Positions 1 through 8,297 are shown, numbered from the stretch's first letter. The stretch is 50,260 nt of DNA from an uncultured Emergencia sp. (GCA_904420065.1 CAJFTU010000056.1:1-50260), one strand, 5' to 3'. Made by a program: numbers and translations. Notes: generated by a model not told the origin, from the letters alone.

Positions 1-106
1 GAACCTCAAAAATCGGCTCTGCCCCAAGTAACTAATGACATATCTTATATCAGTTTTTTCAGTTTACACAAAACTTGAAACGCTCTCGTTAAAACTCCCT
101 TTTTAT

Positions 107-541
107 TTAGAATGGGTCAGAATAGGCTGTTCGCTTATATTCAATTCCGTCATCGTATTTATCCGTGCTTACACATTTCACTCGATATACAACCCCTTTT
201 TTCACTGTCCATTCATCGTAAGTTAATACACCAGTTCTATTACTACCTCGATAATAGTGTGCGCTGCCGCCTACATCGGTAGCGGTTACCCAGCCGCTGT
301 TGGTCTTTTTTTGCAATACAATGGCAACAACATAATCGTCAGCGGTACCTGTAAATTGAACATGAACGGATGCAGAAGCTTTAGTATTACTGTCTCTATT
401 TGTACCAAAAATTATTGCAACAGTACTATACGTACTCACGCCTCCATTTTCACCCGTACCGTCATCGGCAAAGCTGAATGCAGCCGTTGCACTGATGGAC
501 AGGACCAAAACCAAAAATAAACTCAGGATTTTCTTCTTCAT
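107..541 (-). CDS. Small secreted protein of unknown function
   Basis: I do not recognise a family. The 144-residue product begins with Met-Lys-Lys-Lys and a hydrophobic stretch of about 18 residues ending in a plausible Ala-Phe-Ser-Phe-Ala cleavage region near residues 21-25, so it is probably exported. The mature part is about 115 residues, rich in Thr, Ser, Val and Tyr, with no cysteines apart from one near the C terminus, and reads like a small beta-rich domain. The start at 541 is preceded by a GGAAGG-type ribosome site 5-8 bases away; the longer frame up to 694 has no such site and an implausible N terminus. It is alone on its strand. No gene is seen downstream inside the window. Confidence 0.7.
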   Translation of the reverse strand: MKKKILSLFLVLVLSISATAAFSFADDGTGENGGVSTYSTVAIIFGTNRDSNTKASASVHVQFTGTADDYVVAIVLQKKTNSGWVTATDVGGSAHYYRGSNRTGVLTYDEWTVKKGVVYRVKCVSTDKYDDGIEYKRTAYSDPF

Positions 542-864
542 ACTTTCTTCCTTTCCGTAAAGCGAAAAAACCACGGATTGTGCCGGCAACGATAATGTCC
601 GGGCTTTCCGCCTGATAAAAATAAAATTTATAGAGGACAACAGAATACACTGTCCTCTCTTTTTCGGCAATGAAGGTGTTCGCTGCGCGGACAAAATGTC
701 GTAATATCAAACAAAATCCGTCTGCCGGCCGAAGTTTTCCTTCAGACCCTGCGGCAGAGCGGACAATGGATAGTACAACGGAAGAAAACGTGATATAATG
801 TTGGAAAAAGCTGCAGTCGCAGGCAGCAAATACCGGCAGAGCCCGGCGCGGAGGATAGAAAAAC
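542..864. other. Intergenic region between divergent genes
   Basis: This 323-base stretch separates the minus-strand secreted protein from the plus-strand isomerase-like gene. It holds an 8-bp inverted repeat, AGAGGACA at 632-639 and TGTCCTCT at 651-658, followed on the plus strand by CTTTTT, which would read as a weak terminator for plus-strand transcripts. On the minus strand the same repeat lies where a promoter or 5' leader of the secreted gene would be. I see no convincing coding frame and no riboswitch class I can name. Confidence 0.4.
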
Positions 865-1953
865 ATGAAAATAGAGAAGTATGGATTAGAAGAACTGATT
901 ACCGAGGAACTGAAAGGAAAAACAGGCGAAGCCCTTGACCGCCTTTGGGAGGAACCGTGGGTCAAAGCCGCCATGGACAAATCGGACCGCAGAAGAGAGG
1001 CCTTTATTCAGGAGACAGCGCAGAGATTCAGAGCAAACAGCGACATCATCGTCATCGTTGCCGACGGAGCGCTGGCCGGATTGATCGACGCGGCGGTTTC
1101 CGCACTGCCGGCGGAGGACGGGCCGAAAGTCAGAGTCTTCGGCAGCACGCTGTCGCCGCTGGAGTACGGCGAAATTCTGACAGAGCTTCAGGAGGCGGAT
1201 TTTTCTCTGATCGCCGTATCTGAAGGAGAAGAATCCGTACCGCTCAGAGGGGCTTACACCTGTTTGAAACAGCTTCTTCTTTCAAAGTATGGACCGGAGG
1301 GAGCCGGCGGGAGGATTATCGCCGTTGCCGGAAAGGAAAGCCGGCTGTTGGCCATGGAGGCCGCGGATAACGATTATCCGGCGATTCCTCAGCCGGACGG
1401 CGTATCTGCCGCATATGCCGCCAATACGGAAGGGGTTCTTCTTCCTTTGGAAGCAGGAGGAGCGGATATCGGCCGCTATCTGGACGGATTTTACGATATG
1501 TTGGCTTCGCCTTTCTGGGATCTGGACGGAGCCGACTACGGAATTGCCCGGGCAGCGTACAGTCTGCGCGGGAGGAGTGTCGAAGAAATTCAGATCTGGC
1601 AGAAGCAGCTCCGTTCCTTTGGATCCTGGCAGGAGCTTGCGGCAGAACAGAGGCAGGTAAAGACGGTCAGAATGCCTGTCGAGAAGATTCTTTCGTCAGA
1701 AGAGAACTTCAGAACGACTATCCTGATCGAAGAGGATGAAGAAGACATCATGATGCCGTATTTTGAGGGTTGCAATCAAGACGGATCGCTGAACATGCTG
1801 CTGAAGGAAACGGCGGAAAGAGAATTTGCAGAGGAAGACCGGGACCCGAAGATCAAGCTGTCCGTAGAGCAGATGGACGCCTATGCTCTGGGTCAGCTGC
1901 TGGCCTTTGCACAGCTTTCCAACGGGATCACCGAGTATCTGCTGAAAGCGTAG
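865..1953 (+). CDS. Divergent glucose-6-phosphate isomerase-like SIS protein
   Basis: The 362-residue protein has a sugar-isomerase (SIS) style alternation of helices and strands, with a first core strand near residues 60-65 (Ile-Ile-Val-Ile-Val-Ala-Asp). Its end (Tyr-Ala-Leu-Gly-Gln-Leu-Leu-Ala-Phe then Gly-Ile-Thr-Glu-Tyr-Leu-Leu) resembles the closing helix of bacterial phosphoglucose isomerases. It is about 90 residues shorter than the usual ~450 of that family, and I cannot place the usual glutamate and histidine active-site motifs with confidence. It may therefore be a diverged isomerase, a regulator that binds sugar phosphate, or another SIS family member. The ATG follows a GGAGG-containing site (gcggaggatagaaaaac). 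It is transcribed alone ahead of hbd, from which it is separated by a hairpin and a promoter. Confidence 0.55.
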   Translation: MKIEKYGLEELITEELKGKTGEALDRLWEEPWVKAAMDKSDRRREAFIQETAQRFRANSDIIVIVADGALAGLIDAAVSALPAEDGPKVRVFGSTLSPLEYGEILTELQEADFSLIAVSEGEESVPLRGAYTCLKQLLLSKYGPEGAGGRIIAVAGKESRLLAMEAADNDYPAIPQPDGVSAAYAANTEGVLLPLEAGGADIGRYLDGFYDMLASPFWDLDGADYGIARAAYSLRGRSVEEIQIWQKQLRSFGSWQELAAEQRQVKTVRMPVEKILSSEENFRTTILIEEDEEDIMMPYFEGCNQDGSLNMLLKETAEREFAEEDRDPKIKLSVEQMDAYALGQLLAFAQLSNGITEYLLKA

Positions 1954-2001
1954 AGAAATTTCCCTTTGCTCCAAAGGAATTTAATACGGCATAGAGAAGA
2001 C

Positions 2002-2040
2002 AGAGACTGTTTCGGCCGACTGAGCTGAAGCAGTCTCTCT
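2002..2040 (+). terminator. Hairpin downstream of the isomerase-like gene
   Basis: AGAGACTG at 2002-2009 pairs with CAGTCTCT at 2031-2038, and the loop-proximal bases can extend the stem. Only a short T-rich tail (CTTAT) follows, so this is a possible weak terminator. Confidence 0.4.
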
Positions 2041-2126
2041 TATGGGGAAAATCGGAGGACGAGGACAGGGCGGCTTACAAAGAAGATAGAAAAAAGGAAT
2101 TGTCTTATAAATCGCATATTTGGGTA

Positions 2127-2154
2127 TTTACTTTATTTTTTTATGTGTTATAAT
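2127..2154 (+). promoter_or_regulatory. Candidate promoter of hbd
   Basis: A perfect TATAAT lies at 2149-2154. A weak -35 (TTTACT, 2127-2132) sits 16 bases upstream. The AT-rich leader runs on to an AGGAGG ribosome site just before the hbd ATG. Confidence 0.5.
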
Positions 2155-2230
2155 GAGTGTATCGGAAAAAGTTAATTTTTTAACAAAATCAGTTTTAAAA
2201 TTAACGCCAATATAGTAGGAGGTTATCAAG

Positions 2231-3079
2231 ATGAAGAAAATTGGTGTATTAGGAACAGGCACAATGGGTGCCGGAATTATTCAGATTCTTGCCCAGAACG
2301 GCTACGAAGTAGTGATGAGAGCAAGAAGAGAGACTTCCGTAGAGAAGGGCCTCGCCACGGTCGAAAAGAATCTGGACAGGATGATCAAGAAAGAAAAGAT
2401 CACCGAAGACGATAAAAAAGAAATCATGGGCAGAATCCAGGGTTCTACTGATATCAACATCATCAAGGACGCAGATCTGATTATCGAAGCGGCTACAGAA
2501 GACATGGAGGCAAAGAAAGCCCTGTTTGCGGAACTGGATCAGCTGGTAAAACCGGAAGCGATCATCGCAACCAATACCTCCTCACTGTCCATCACCGAAA
2601 TTGCCGCAGCGACAGGCAGACCGGACAAAGTAATCGGTATGCACTTCTTCAATCCTGTTCCGGCAATGAAGCTGGTAGAGATCATTCAGGGTCTTACTAC
2701 ATCCGACGAGACTAAGGCCGCTATCGTTGAGCTGGCTGAAAAGCTGGGAAAAACTCCGGTAGAAGTTGCAGAAGCTCCGGGATTCGTTGTAAACAGAATT
2801 CTGGTTCCTATGATCAACGAAGCCGTAGGTATCCTTGCTGACGGCGTGGCTGACGCAAAGGGCATCGATACGGCCATGAAGCTGGGCGCAAACCATCCGA
2901 TGGGGCCTCTTGAACTGGGCGATCTGATCGGTTTGGATGTATGCCTTGCCATCATGAACACACTCTATACCGAATACGGCGATCCGAAGTACAGACCGCA
3001 CGTACTCCTGAAGAAGATGGTAAGAGCAGGCAAGCTGGGAAGAAAAACCGGCATCGGCTTCTACGATTATACAAAATAA
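2231..3079 (+). CDS. hbd: 3-hydroxybutyryl-CoA dehydrogenase
   Basis: This cytosolic enzyme reduces acetoacetyl-CoA to 3-hydroxybutyryl-CoA with NAD(P)H in the butyrate/butanol branch, and works in reverse in beta-oxidation-like routes. The 282-residue length is typical of the clostridial enzyme. The N-terminal Rossmann motif Gly-Thr-Gly-Thr-Met-Gly is at residues 8-13. The catalytic His138 sits in the hallmark Gly-Met-His-Phe-Phe-Asn-Pro-Val-Pro segment, with Asn117-Thr-Ser-Ser upstream. The C-terminal dimerisation domain begins near residue 185 and includes the Asn-His-Pro-Met-Gly-Pro motif. The ATG has an AGGAGG site 7 bases upstream. Unlike in many clostridia, crt, bcd, etf and thl are not adjacent; the gene stands alone between its own promoter and terminator. 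Confidence 0.95.
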   Translation: MKKIGVLGTGTMGAGIIQILAQNGYEVVMRARRETSVEKGLATVEKNLDRMIKKEKITEDDKKEIMGRIQGSTDINIIKDADLIIEAATEDMEAKKALFAELDQLVKPEAIIATNTSSLSITEIAAATGRPDKVIGMHFFNPVPAMKLVEIIQGLTTSDETKAAIVELAEKLGKTPVEVAEAPGFVVNRILVPMINEAVGILADGVADAKGIDTAMKLGANHPMGPLELGDLIGLDVCLAIMNTLYTEYGDPKYRPHVLLKKMVRAGKLGRKTGIGFYDYTK

Positions 3080-3157
3080 GCAAAACAGGGGCTTACATAT
3101 CAGAGGCGTCATAGACGCCGGGCGGCCTGACCGCCTTTTGAAACAGACAGAACCTTC

Positions 3158-3186
3158 ACTGCCGGCAGATTACCGGCAGTTTTTTT
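3158..3186 (+). terminator. Intrinsic terminator of hbd
   Basis: ACTGCCGG (3158-3165) pairs with CCGGCAGT (3173-3180), directly followed by TTTTTT. Two smaller hairpins lie just upstream: GGCGTC-ATA-GACGCC at 3105-3119 and GGCGG-N5-CCGCC at 3121-3135. Confidence 0.85.
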
Positions 3187-3278
3187 CTGCCTGCCCCTTG
3201 ACCTTTGCGGCGAACAGATGTATCGTATGTTCATACGGCAGAGTACGGCCAAGCGAACAAAACGAAGGAGGTAGGAAA

Positions 3279-3794
3279 ATGCTGAATAAAAAAGTCGGAG
3301 ACTTGCTGAATATACAGGTGAACAAGGAATTCTATTCTGCTTACCTTTACCTGGATTTTGCTAATTTTTACAAGAACAGAGGTCTGGACGGCTACGCCAA
3401 CTGGTATCAGATTCAGGCCAAAGAGGAGATGGATCACGCTCTTCTGATGATACAGTATCTCCAGAACAACGATTACGAAGTCGTCCTCGAAGCTATCGAG
3501 AAACCGGACAAGAAACTGGAAAATTTCGACGATCCTCTGAAGGAAGGCCTTGAACACGAGCGCTACGTAACCAGCCTGATTCACGAAATCTATGGGGCGG
3601 CCCAGGAGAACAAGGACTATCGGACGGTGAAATTCCTCGACTGGTTTGTGGACGAACAGGGTGAAGAGGAAAAGAACGCTTCGGACATGATCACCAAGTA
3701 TCAGCTCTTCGGACACGATCCAAAGGGGCTTTACGCTCTGGACAGCGAATACAAGGCACGTGTATACAGCGCTCCTTCACTGGTTTTAGACTGA
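3279..3794 (+). CDS. ftn: Ferritin (non-haem iron storage)
   Basis: The protein is a four-helix-bundle ferritin subunit of 171 residues, the usual length of the bacterial FtnA type. It oxidises Fe(II) and stores the mineral inside a 24-subunit cytosolic shell. The ferroxidase ligands are visible as Glu17 (Asn-Lys-Glu-Phe-Tyr-Ser), Glu50 and His53 (Lys-Glu-Glu-Met-Asp-His), with further acidic residues in Leu-Glu-His-Glu-Arg and Asp-Glu-Gln-Gly-Glu-Glu-Glu. The start at 3279 is chosen because GGAGG lies 5-10 bases upstream. A frame extending to 3138 would begin inside the hbd terminator. It is monocistronic with a terminator on each side. Iron storage fits an anaerobe exposed to oxygen or iron stress. 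Confidence 0.95.
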   Translation: MLNKKVGDLLNIQVNKEFYSAYLYLDFANFYKNRGLDGYANWYQIQAKEEMDHALLMIQYLQNNDYEVVLEAIEKPDKKLENFDDPLKEGLEHERYVTSLIHEIYGAAQENKDYRTVKFLDWFVDEQGEEEKNASDMITKYQLFGHDPKGLYALDSEYKARVYSAPSLVLD

Positions 3795-3820
3795 TTTTAG
3801 ATTGAAAATACCGGCCTGCA

Positions 3821-3853
3821 GCGTCCGCTCGTCTGTGCGCGGACGCGCTTTTA
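3821..3853 (+). terminator. Intrinsic terminator of ferritin
   Basis: GCGTCCGC (3821-3828) pairs perfectly with GCGGACGC (3839-3846) around a 10-base loop, followed by GCTTTTAT. Confidence 0.8.
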
Positions 3854-3915
3854 TATGGGGCGGTATTTCTCGTATTCGACAAAAAAACACCCTTCCTTTT
3901 TTAAAACCGATGTAT

Positions 3916-3987
3916 TATAATAAATCTGGATTTACTATCTGAAACTGTTATTTCTCAGGGGGCAGGCTTGTCCCCTTCTTGAGGTTT
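3916..3987 (+). promoter_or_regulatory. Promoter and structured leader of rho
   Basis: TATAAT lies at 3916-3921 without a good -35 (TTCCTT at 3893-3898, 17-base spacing). The transcript leader then contains a hairpin: CTCA (3954) with TGAG (3980), inside which GGGGG (3958-3962) pairs with CCCC (3972-3975), followed by GTTTTCC. Autoregulated leaders are common for rho in other bacteria; whether this hairpin has that role is an inference. Confidence 0.4.
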
Positions 3988-4058
3988 TCCGATAAAGACG
4001 CGACAAAAATTATAGATGGGAGAAAGGAACGGGCATTTTCCATGCCTGAAGACGAGGT

Positions 4059-5318
4059 ATGCCAAGAAAGAAAAAAGAAGAAGTCATTGAAACAGAAAAA
4101 GACGTAGAGGAATCAGACGCCGGGAGTTCCGCTGAGTCCGACGAGGAGGACGGAGACCAAAAGCCGGAGAAAGAGAAAAAAGAGTGTTTTAAAGAACAGG
4201 AGAGGCCGGAGGTTGAGGGAATCCTCGAGATTGCCGACGGCGGATTCGGCTTTCTGCGGTTCAATAATTTTCTGACCAGTGAGAAAGATGTTTACGTTTC
4301 TCCGACCCAGATCCGGCGATTCAATCTGAAGACCGGAGACAAGATCAGAGGAATTTCGCGCCTTCCCAATGAAGGGGAGCGTTTCGGCGCTCTGTTGTAC
4401 GTGCTTACCGTCAACGGAGACGAGCCGGGCGTATCCATGAGACGGCCCGACTTTGAAGATCTGACGCCGATCTTTCCGAGAGAAAAGCTGACCCTTGAGG
4501 ACAGTCCGGTGGATCTGTCCATGCGTCTGATTGATCTGATCGCGCCCATCGGCAAAGGCCAGAGAGGACTTATCGTTGCGCCGCCGAAGGCGGGCAAAAC
4601 GGTTCTTCTCAAAAAAATTGCCAACAGCATAGAAAAGAAGCATCCCGAAGTGGAGATGATCGTTCTTCTGGTCGATGAGCGTCCGGAGGAAGTGACCGAT
4701 ATGAAGCGCTCTTTAAACGGTGGCGAAGTGATTTACTCTACTTTTGACGAGCTTCCGCAGCATCACGTCAAAGTAGCCGAAATGGTGCTGGCCAGAGCTC
4801 AGCGCCTGGTGGAGCATGGCAAAGACGTCGTCATCCTTTTGGACAGCATCACCCGTCTGGCGAGAGCCTATAACCTGGTGGTTCCGTCTTCCGGAAGAAC
4901 ACTGTCCGGCGGTCTGGATCCGGGCGCGCTCCATAAACCGAAGAAGTTTTTCGGCGCAGCGAGAAATATCGAAGAAGGCGGAAGTATAACCATATTGGCT
5001 ACGGCCCTGATCGAAACGGGAAGCCGCATGGATGATGTTATATTTGAGGAGTTTAAGGGTACAGGTAATATGGAACTCCATTTGGACAGAAAGCTGTCCG
5101 AGAAGAGAATCTTCCCGGCGATCGATCTGAACAAGTCGGGAACCAGAAGGGAAGACCTTCTGATGAGTCAGGAAGAGCTGGAAGCGATCTGGGCGATGAG
5201 GCGGGCTATGGCCAACAGTTCAACTCAGGACGTGACCGAGACCATTATCGACAATCTGGCTCATACGAAGAACAACAGGGATTTTATACAGGTGATTAAA
5301 AAAGTATTTTTGCAATAA
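4059..5318 (+). CDS. rho: Transcription termination factor Rho
   Basis: The protein is a hexameric RNA-dependent ATPase that ends transcription at non-intrinsic sites. The 419 residues comprise a short, highly charged N-terminal tail (1-50, Lys/Glu-rich), an OB-fold RNA-binding domain (about 52-125) and the ATPase core. Visible motifs are Walker A Ala-Pro-Pro-Lys-Ala-Gly-Lys-Thr at 174-181, Asp-Glu-Arg-Pro-Glu-Glu at 206-211, Walker B Val-Ile-Leu-Leu-Asp-Ser at 258-263, and the Pro-Lys-Lys-Phe-Phe-Gly-Ala-Ala-Arg segment of the arginine finger/R loop. The start is unusual. GAGG is only one base from the ATG, and an in-frame stop lies at 4047-4049, so no longer form in this frame is possible. 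An overlapping small frame begins at 4042 in another register (see findings). It leads the translation-factor block. Confidence 0.97.
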   Translation: MPRKKKEEVIETEKDVEESDAGSSAESDEEDGDQKPEKEKKECFKEQERPEVEGILEIADGGFGFLRFNNFLTSEKDVYVSPTQIRRFNLKTGDKIRGISRLPNEGERFGALLYVLTVNGDEPGVSMRRPDFEDLTPIFPREKLTLEDSPVDLSMRLIDLIAPIGKGQRGLIVAPPKAGKTVLLKKIANSIEKKHPEVEMIVLLVDERPEEVTDMKRSLNGGEVIYSTFDELPQHHVKVAEMVLARAQRLVEHGKDVVILLDSITRLARAYNLVVPSSGRTLSGGLDPGALHKPKKFFGAARNIEEGGSITILATALIETGSRMDDVIFEEFKGTGNMELHLDRKLSEKRIFPAIDLNKSGTRREDLLMSQEELEAIWAMRRAMANSSTQDVTETIIDNLAHTKNNRDFIQVIKKVFLQ

Positions 5319-5342
5319 GAACAGTAAGAGTAGGGGTTGAGT

Positions 5343-6392
5343 ATGGATTTAAGCAAAATATTTTTGAAAAATGCGTGTCCTACATCGATAGGCGGCCAGG
5401 CGGTTATGGAAGGAATTATGATGCGCGGGCCGGAGAGAATGGCGGTGGCCTGCCGGCTTCCTGACGGAACAATACACATGAAGACCCAGCCAAACAAGAA
5501 GATGGGAAAGTGGGCAAAAGTGCCTCTGCTGCGGGGCGTCGTGGCCTTCGTTTCTTCCCTCGTTGAGGGTACCAAAACGCTGATGTATTCCGCTGATGTC
5601 CTCGAAGCAAACTGGCCGGAGGAGGATCAGGAAGAACCGGGAAAATTTGAAACCTGGCTCAATACCAAATTCGGGGAAAAGGGCGCCTGGAATCTGATGA
5701 TTTATTTCTCCGTGGTTTTAGCCCTTCTCATGACCATCGGCATCTTTATCCTGCTGCCGACAGTGGCGGCAAACTGGCTGGATGCGTATATTCAGAGCGA
5801 TATCCTGCTTAATCTCCTTGAGGGAATATTTCGTATCGCCATCTTTATCATCTATATTGCGCTGATCAGCCGAATGTCCGATATCAAGACTGTATTTCAG
5901 TACCACGGAGCGGAGCACAAGACCATCCACTGCTTCGAAAACAACCTTGAGCTGACGCCGGCCAACGCGCAGCAGTTCTATACACTCCATCCGAGGTGCG
6001 GAACCAGCTTTCTGATGTTCGTCATGGTCATCAGTCTGATCCTGTTTTCTCTCCTTGGCTGGCCGAATCTGTTCTGGCGGATCGTTTCCCGTCTGCTGCT
6101 GATTCCCGTAGTCGCGGGCCTTTCCTACGAACTGCTCAAGTGGGCGGGCAGAAGCGACAACTGGTTGGTAAAAATTCTGAGTATGCCGGGATTGTATCTG
6201 CAGAAGCTGACCACCAATGAGCCTGACGATAAACAGCTGGAGGTGGCCATCGCTGCGATGAAGGCGGTGATGGTTCCTGTAGAAACCCCTTATTTTGAGG
6301 GAATCTGCGACCTGGACGGAAATCTGGTCGAAGCGAAGACCTTCGAGAGAAAGAGCAAGGCGGAGACCCGCAGGATGGCGGAGGAATCATGA
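5343..6392 (+). CDS. YqhQ-type DUF1385 membrane protein
   Basis: The protein is a conserved Firmicutes membrane protein of unassigned biochemical function (DUF1385), 349 residues. The family hallmarks are present: an N-terminal Gly-Gly-Gln-Ala-Val-Met-Glu-Gly-Ile-Met-Met-Arg segment, and a central Tyr-His-Gly-Ala-Glu-His-Lys-Thr-Ile-His with a downstream His-Pro-Arg-Cys-Gly-Thr-Ser, which look like a metal-binding or catalytic centre. Three or four hydrophobic helices lie in the middle (about residues 115-145, 155-180, 215-245). ATG at 5343 is chosen because AGGGG lies 6 bases upstream; the TTG at 5337 would touch that site. It sits 24 bases after rho and overlaps prmC by 4 bases (ATGA), so it is co-transcribed and probably translationally coupled with prmC. 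Confidence 0.85.
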   Translation: MDLSKIFLKNACPTSIGGQAVMEGIMMRGPERMAVACRLPDGTIHMKTQPNKKMGKWAKVPLLRGVVAFVSSLVEGTKTLMYSADVLEANWPEEDQEEPGKFETWLNTKFGEKGAWNLMIYFSVVLALLMTIGIFILLPTVAANWLDAYIQSDILLNLLEGIFRIAIFIIYIALISRMSDIKTVFQYHGAEHKTIHCFENNLELTPANAQQFYTLHPRCGTSFLMFVMVISLILFSLLGWPNLFWRIVSRLLLIPVVAGLSYELLKWAGRSDNWLVKILSMPGLYLQKLTTNEPDDKQLEVAIAAMKAVMVPVETPYFEGICDLDGNLVEAKTFERKSKAETRRMAEES

Positions 6393-7306
6393 GTCTTTCA
6401 GTAAAAGAAATTTTAAATATCGGCAGACGGCAGCTGGAGGAGAGCGATATCGCCGACGCCGCTGTCGACTGCAAACTGCTCTATTGTTATCTGATGAATA
6501 TCAGTTCCGCTCAGCTGATTCTTGAGTATCAGAAAGTGCTTCCCGACAGCCTGTGCGATGAATACTTCAGCCTTCTGGATCGCCGCAGCTTGGGCGTGCC
6601 TCTGCAGTACATCACCGGAAGTCAGGAATTCATGGGACTGGATTTCATCGTCAACGAGCACGTACTGATACCCCGTCAGGATACGGAAACCATGGTTGAA
6701 GATGCGATTTCCGTGATCAGGGAGAATCAGCTTCGCGGTCAGGAGATGCCCATAAAGAAGAAAAGAGAATACGAGGTTTTGGATCTCTGCTGTGGAAGCG
6801 GAGCTATAGGGCTGTCCATCGCCAGTCTCTGTCCCAATACGAAGGTGGTCTGTTCGGATATCAGCCGAGACGCCCTCGACGTAGCCCGACGCAATGCGGA
6901 GAAACTTGGCGTGAGTAAAAAGGTCAGTTTCGAATGCGGCAATTTGCTGATGCCGTTTAAGGGTCGGTTTCGGAATCGAAAGTTCGATATGATCATCTCC
7001 AATCCGCCTTACATAAAGACCGGCGTAATTCCGACGCTGCAGCGGGAGGTTCGCGATTACGAGCCGATGGGCGCGCTGGATGGCGGCGCGGACGGGCTGG
7101 ACTTCTACCGAAACATCGCCGGCGACGCGCCGGACTGCCTGAAAAAAGACGGCGTGCTCTTTCTTGAGATCGGTTACGATCAGCGGGAGGCGGTTGAGGA
7201 ACTGATGGAAAAGACGGGGCGGTTGGATCACATCCGCGGGTTTAAGGATCTGGCGGGACTGGACCGGATCGTGACCGCGGTTCTGGCCGGAAAGAAAAAA
7301 GGATAG
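6389..7306 (+). CDS. prmC: Peptide chain release factor N5-glutamine methyltransferase
   Basis: The enzyme uses S-adenosylmethionine to methylate the glutamine of the GGQ motif in release factors such as RF1, whose gene prfA lies two genes downstream. The 305-residue protein has the N-terminal helical substrate domain (1-95, including Gln-Tyr-Ile-Thr-Gly near 73-77 and the Pro-Arg-Gln-Asp-Thr-Glu motif at 95-100). A Rossmann methyltransferase domain follows, with the SAM site Asp-Leu-Cys-Cys-Gly-Ser-Gly at 132-138 and the signature Asn-Pro-Pro-Tyr at 205-208. An insert of about 20 residues, rich in Lys (about 108-128), precedes the SAM site. It overlaps the DUF1385 gene by ATGA. Also known as hemK. 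Confidence 0.95.
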   Translation: MSLSVKEILNIGRRQLEESDIADAAVDCKLLYCYLMNISSAQLILEYQKVLPDSLCDEYFSLLDRRSLGVPLQYITGSQEFMGLDFIVNEHVLIPRQDTETMVEDAISVIRENQLRGQEMPIKKKREYEVLDLCCGSGAIGLSIASLCPNTKVVCSDISRDALDVARRNAEKLGVSKKVSFECGNLLMPFKGRFRNRKFDMIISNPPYIKTGVIPTLQREVRDYEPMGALDGGADGLDFYRNIAGDAPDCLKKDGVLFLEIGYDQREAVEELMEKTGRLDHIRGFKDLAGLDRIVTAVLAGKKKG

Positions 7307-7373
7307 AAAACGGATATCTGCCGCAGAGCCCGTTCTCTTCTTCTAAAAAATACAGAAAAGTTTCGGCAAAAAA

Positions 7374-7406
7374 ACACTTGTTTCCTTCAAACAAGTGTGA
7401 TATAGT
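7374..7406 (+). promoter_or_regulatory. rpmE promoter embedded in a palindrome
   Basis: TTGTTT (7378-7383), a 17-base spacer and TATAGT (7401-7406) form a good promoter. A perfect 10-bp inverted repeat, ACACTTGTTT (7374-7383) and AAACAAGTGT (7389-7398), covers the -35 and most of the spacer. It could be an operator. On the minus strand the same hairpin is followed by TTTTTTT and could terminate antisense transcripts. Confidence 0.6.
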
Positions 7407-7476
7407 ATAAAGGCTGCAATAGCTGCAGTAAATTTATGCACGGGCAATGACCTGAGCAGGAAAGAGGGTAGAAAGC

Positions 7477-7677
7477 ATGAAGGAAGGAATCCATCCTGAT
7501 TATAAGGAATGTAAAGTAACTTGCGCATGTGGTAATACTTTTGTTACAAGATCAACAAAAGAAGAATTGAGACTTGACGTTTGCTCAGCATGTCATCCGT
7601 TCTTCACCGGTCAGCAGAAGTTCGTCAACCGTGGCGGACGTGTTGAGAAGTTCAAGAACAAATATCACATTGACTAA
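7477..7677 (+). CDS. rpmE: 50S ribosomal protein L31 (zinc-binding type)
   Basis: The protein is a large-subunit ribosomal protein of 66 residues, the usual size. It carries the C+ zinc-binding set: Cys16, Cys18, Cys36 and Cys39 (Cys-Ala-Cys-Gly and Cys-Ser-Ala-Cys-His). The N terminus Met-Lys-Glu-Gly-Ile-His-Pro and the Phe-Phe-Thr-Gly-Gln-Gln segment are typical. No zinc-free paralogue lies in this window. The gene has its own promoter upstream and a long terminator downstream, so it is expressed independently inside the rho-prfA block. Confidence 0.97.
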   Translation: MKEGIHPDYKECKVTCACGNTFVTRSTKEELRLDVCSACHPFFTGQQKFVNRGGRVEKFKNKYHID

Positions 7678-7703
7678 TAATCGGAGAAAAAACGAATTTC
7701 GAT

Positions 7704-7769
7704 ATGCTCCTCTTTACAGTAAACGGTCGGCAGCGGTTGTTTATTGTAAAGAGGAGCATGTTTTAGTTT
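7704..7769 (+). terminator. Strong intrinsic terminator of rpmE
   Basis: ATGCTCCTCTTTACA (7704-7718) pairs perfectly with TGTAAAGAGGAGCAT (7745-7759). The stem can extend by six further pairs including one G-U, and GTTTTAGTTT follows. Confidence 0.9.
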
Positions 7770-7810
7770 AAAAAAAGTGTTAATTTCGGAAGAATCATCG
7801 GAGGGTCAGT

Positions 7811-8248
7811 ATGGAGTACAAGAATTTCGGCAGACAGATCGTTATCCGGTTGGATGAAGGCGATGAAATTGTCGCGGAGGTGATGGAGGTGTGCCGGAGA
7901 GAACAGGTTTCTGCGGCGCTGGTTCAGGGGATCGGCTTTACCGACGAGATGAAAATACGCATTTACGACAGAGACAGCGGTACGTTTTTGTTTCACACCG
8001 TAAAAGGGCCGATGGAAATCACTTCGCTGACCGGAAATATCGCCCGGGCCGACAACGGACTCTATGCCCATCTGCACATCATGGCGGCGGACAGGGAGAT
8101 GAATGTCAAAGGAGGACATCTGATTTCCTGCAGGATCGCTGCGGCAGGCGAGATCGTTCTGAATCTCTGCGACGGAGTCTTTTTTCGGGGCGCATCGGAC
8201 GATCAGCGGCTGGGACCGATCAGTTTTGAGGAAAAAGAAGACGGATAA
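7811..8248 (+). CDS. PPC (DUF296) domain protein
   Basis: The protein is a small, 145-residue single-domain protein of the plant/prokaryote conserved (PPC, DUF296) family. In plants this domain follows AT-hooks in DNA-binding proteins; the bacterial stand-alone proteins are trimeric and poorly understood. The recognisable core is Ala-Leu-Val-Gln-Gly-Ile-Gly near 36-42 and the histidine set His87-x-His89 plus His103 in Gly-Gly-His-Leu, which probably binds a metal. It has a GGAGG site before ATG 7811 and lies between the rpmE terminator and the prfA promoter. Its role here cannot be deduced from the neighbours. Confidence 0.85.
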   Translation: MEYKNFGRQIVIRLDEGDEIVAEVMEVCRREQVSAALVQGIGFTDEMKIRIYDRDSGTFLFHTVKGPMEITSLTGNIARADNGLYAHLHIMAADREMNVKGGHLISCRIAAAGEIVLNLCDGVFFRGASDDQRLGPISFEEKEDG

Positions 8249-8268
8249 GGCAAAGTATACAAATTTTT

Positions 8269-8297
8269 TTCACTTTTTTTACCCGTTATGGTACAAT
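8269..8297 (+). promoter_or_regulatory. Candidate promoter of prfA operon
   Basis: TTCACT (8269-8274) is separated by 17 bases from TACAAT (8292-8297). It lies 48 bases before the prfA ATG in an AT-rich stretch. Confidence 0.5.

Noticed and set aside
560-640. A c-di-GMP type aptamer in the leader of the secreted protein, suggested by GGCGGAAAGCC on the minus strand.
   Set aside because: The rest of the aptamer, including the second helix and receptor motif, could not be found.
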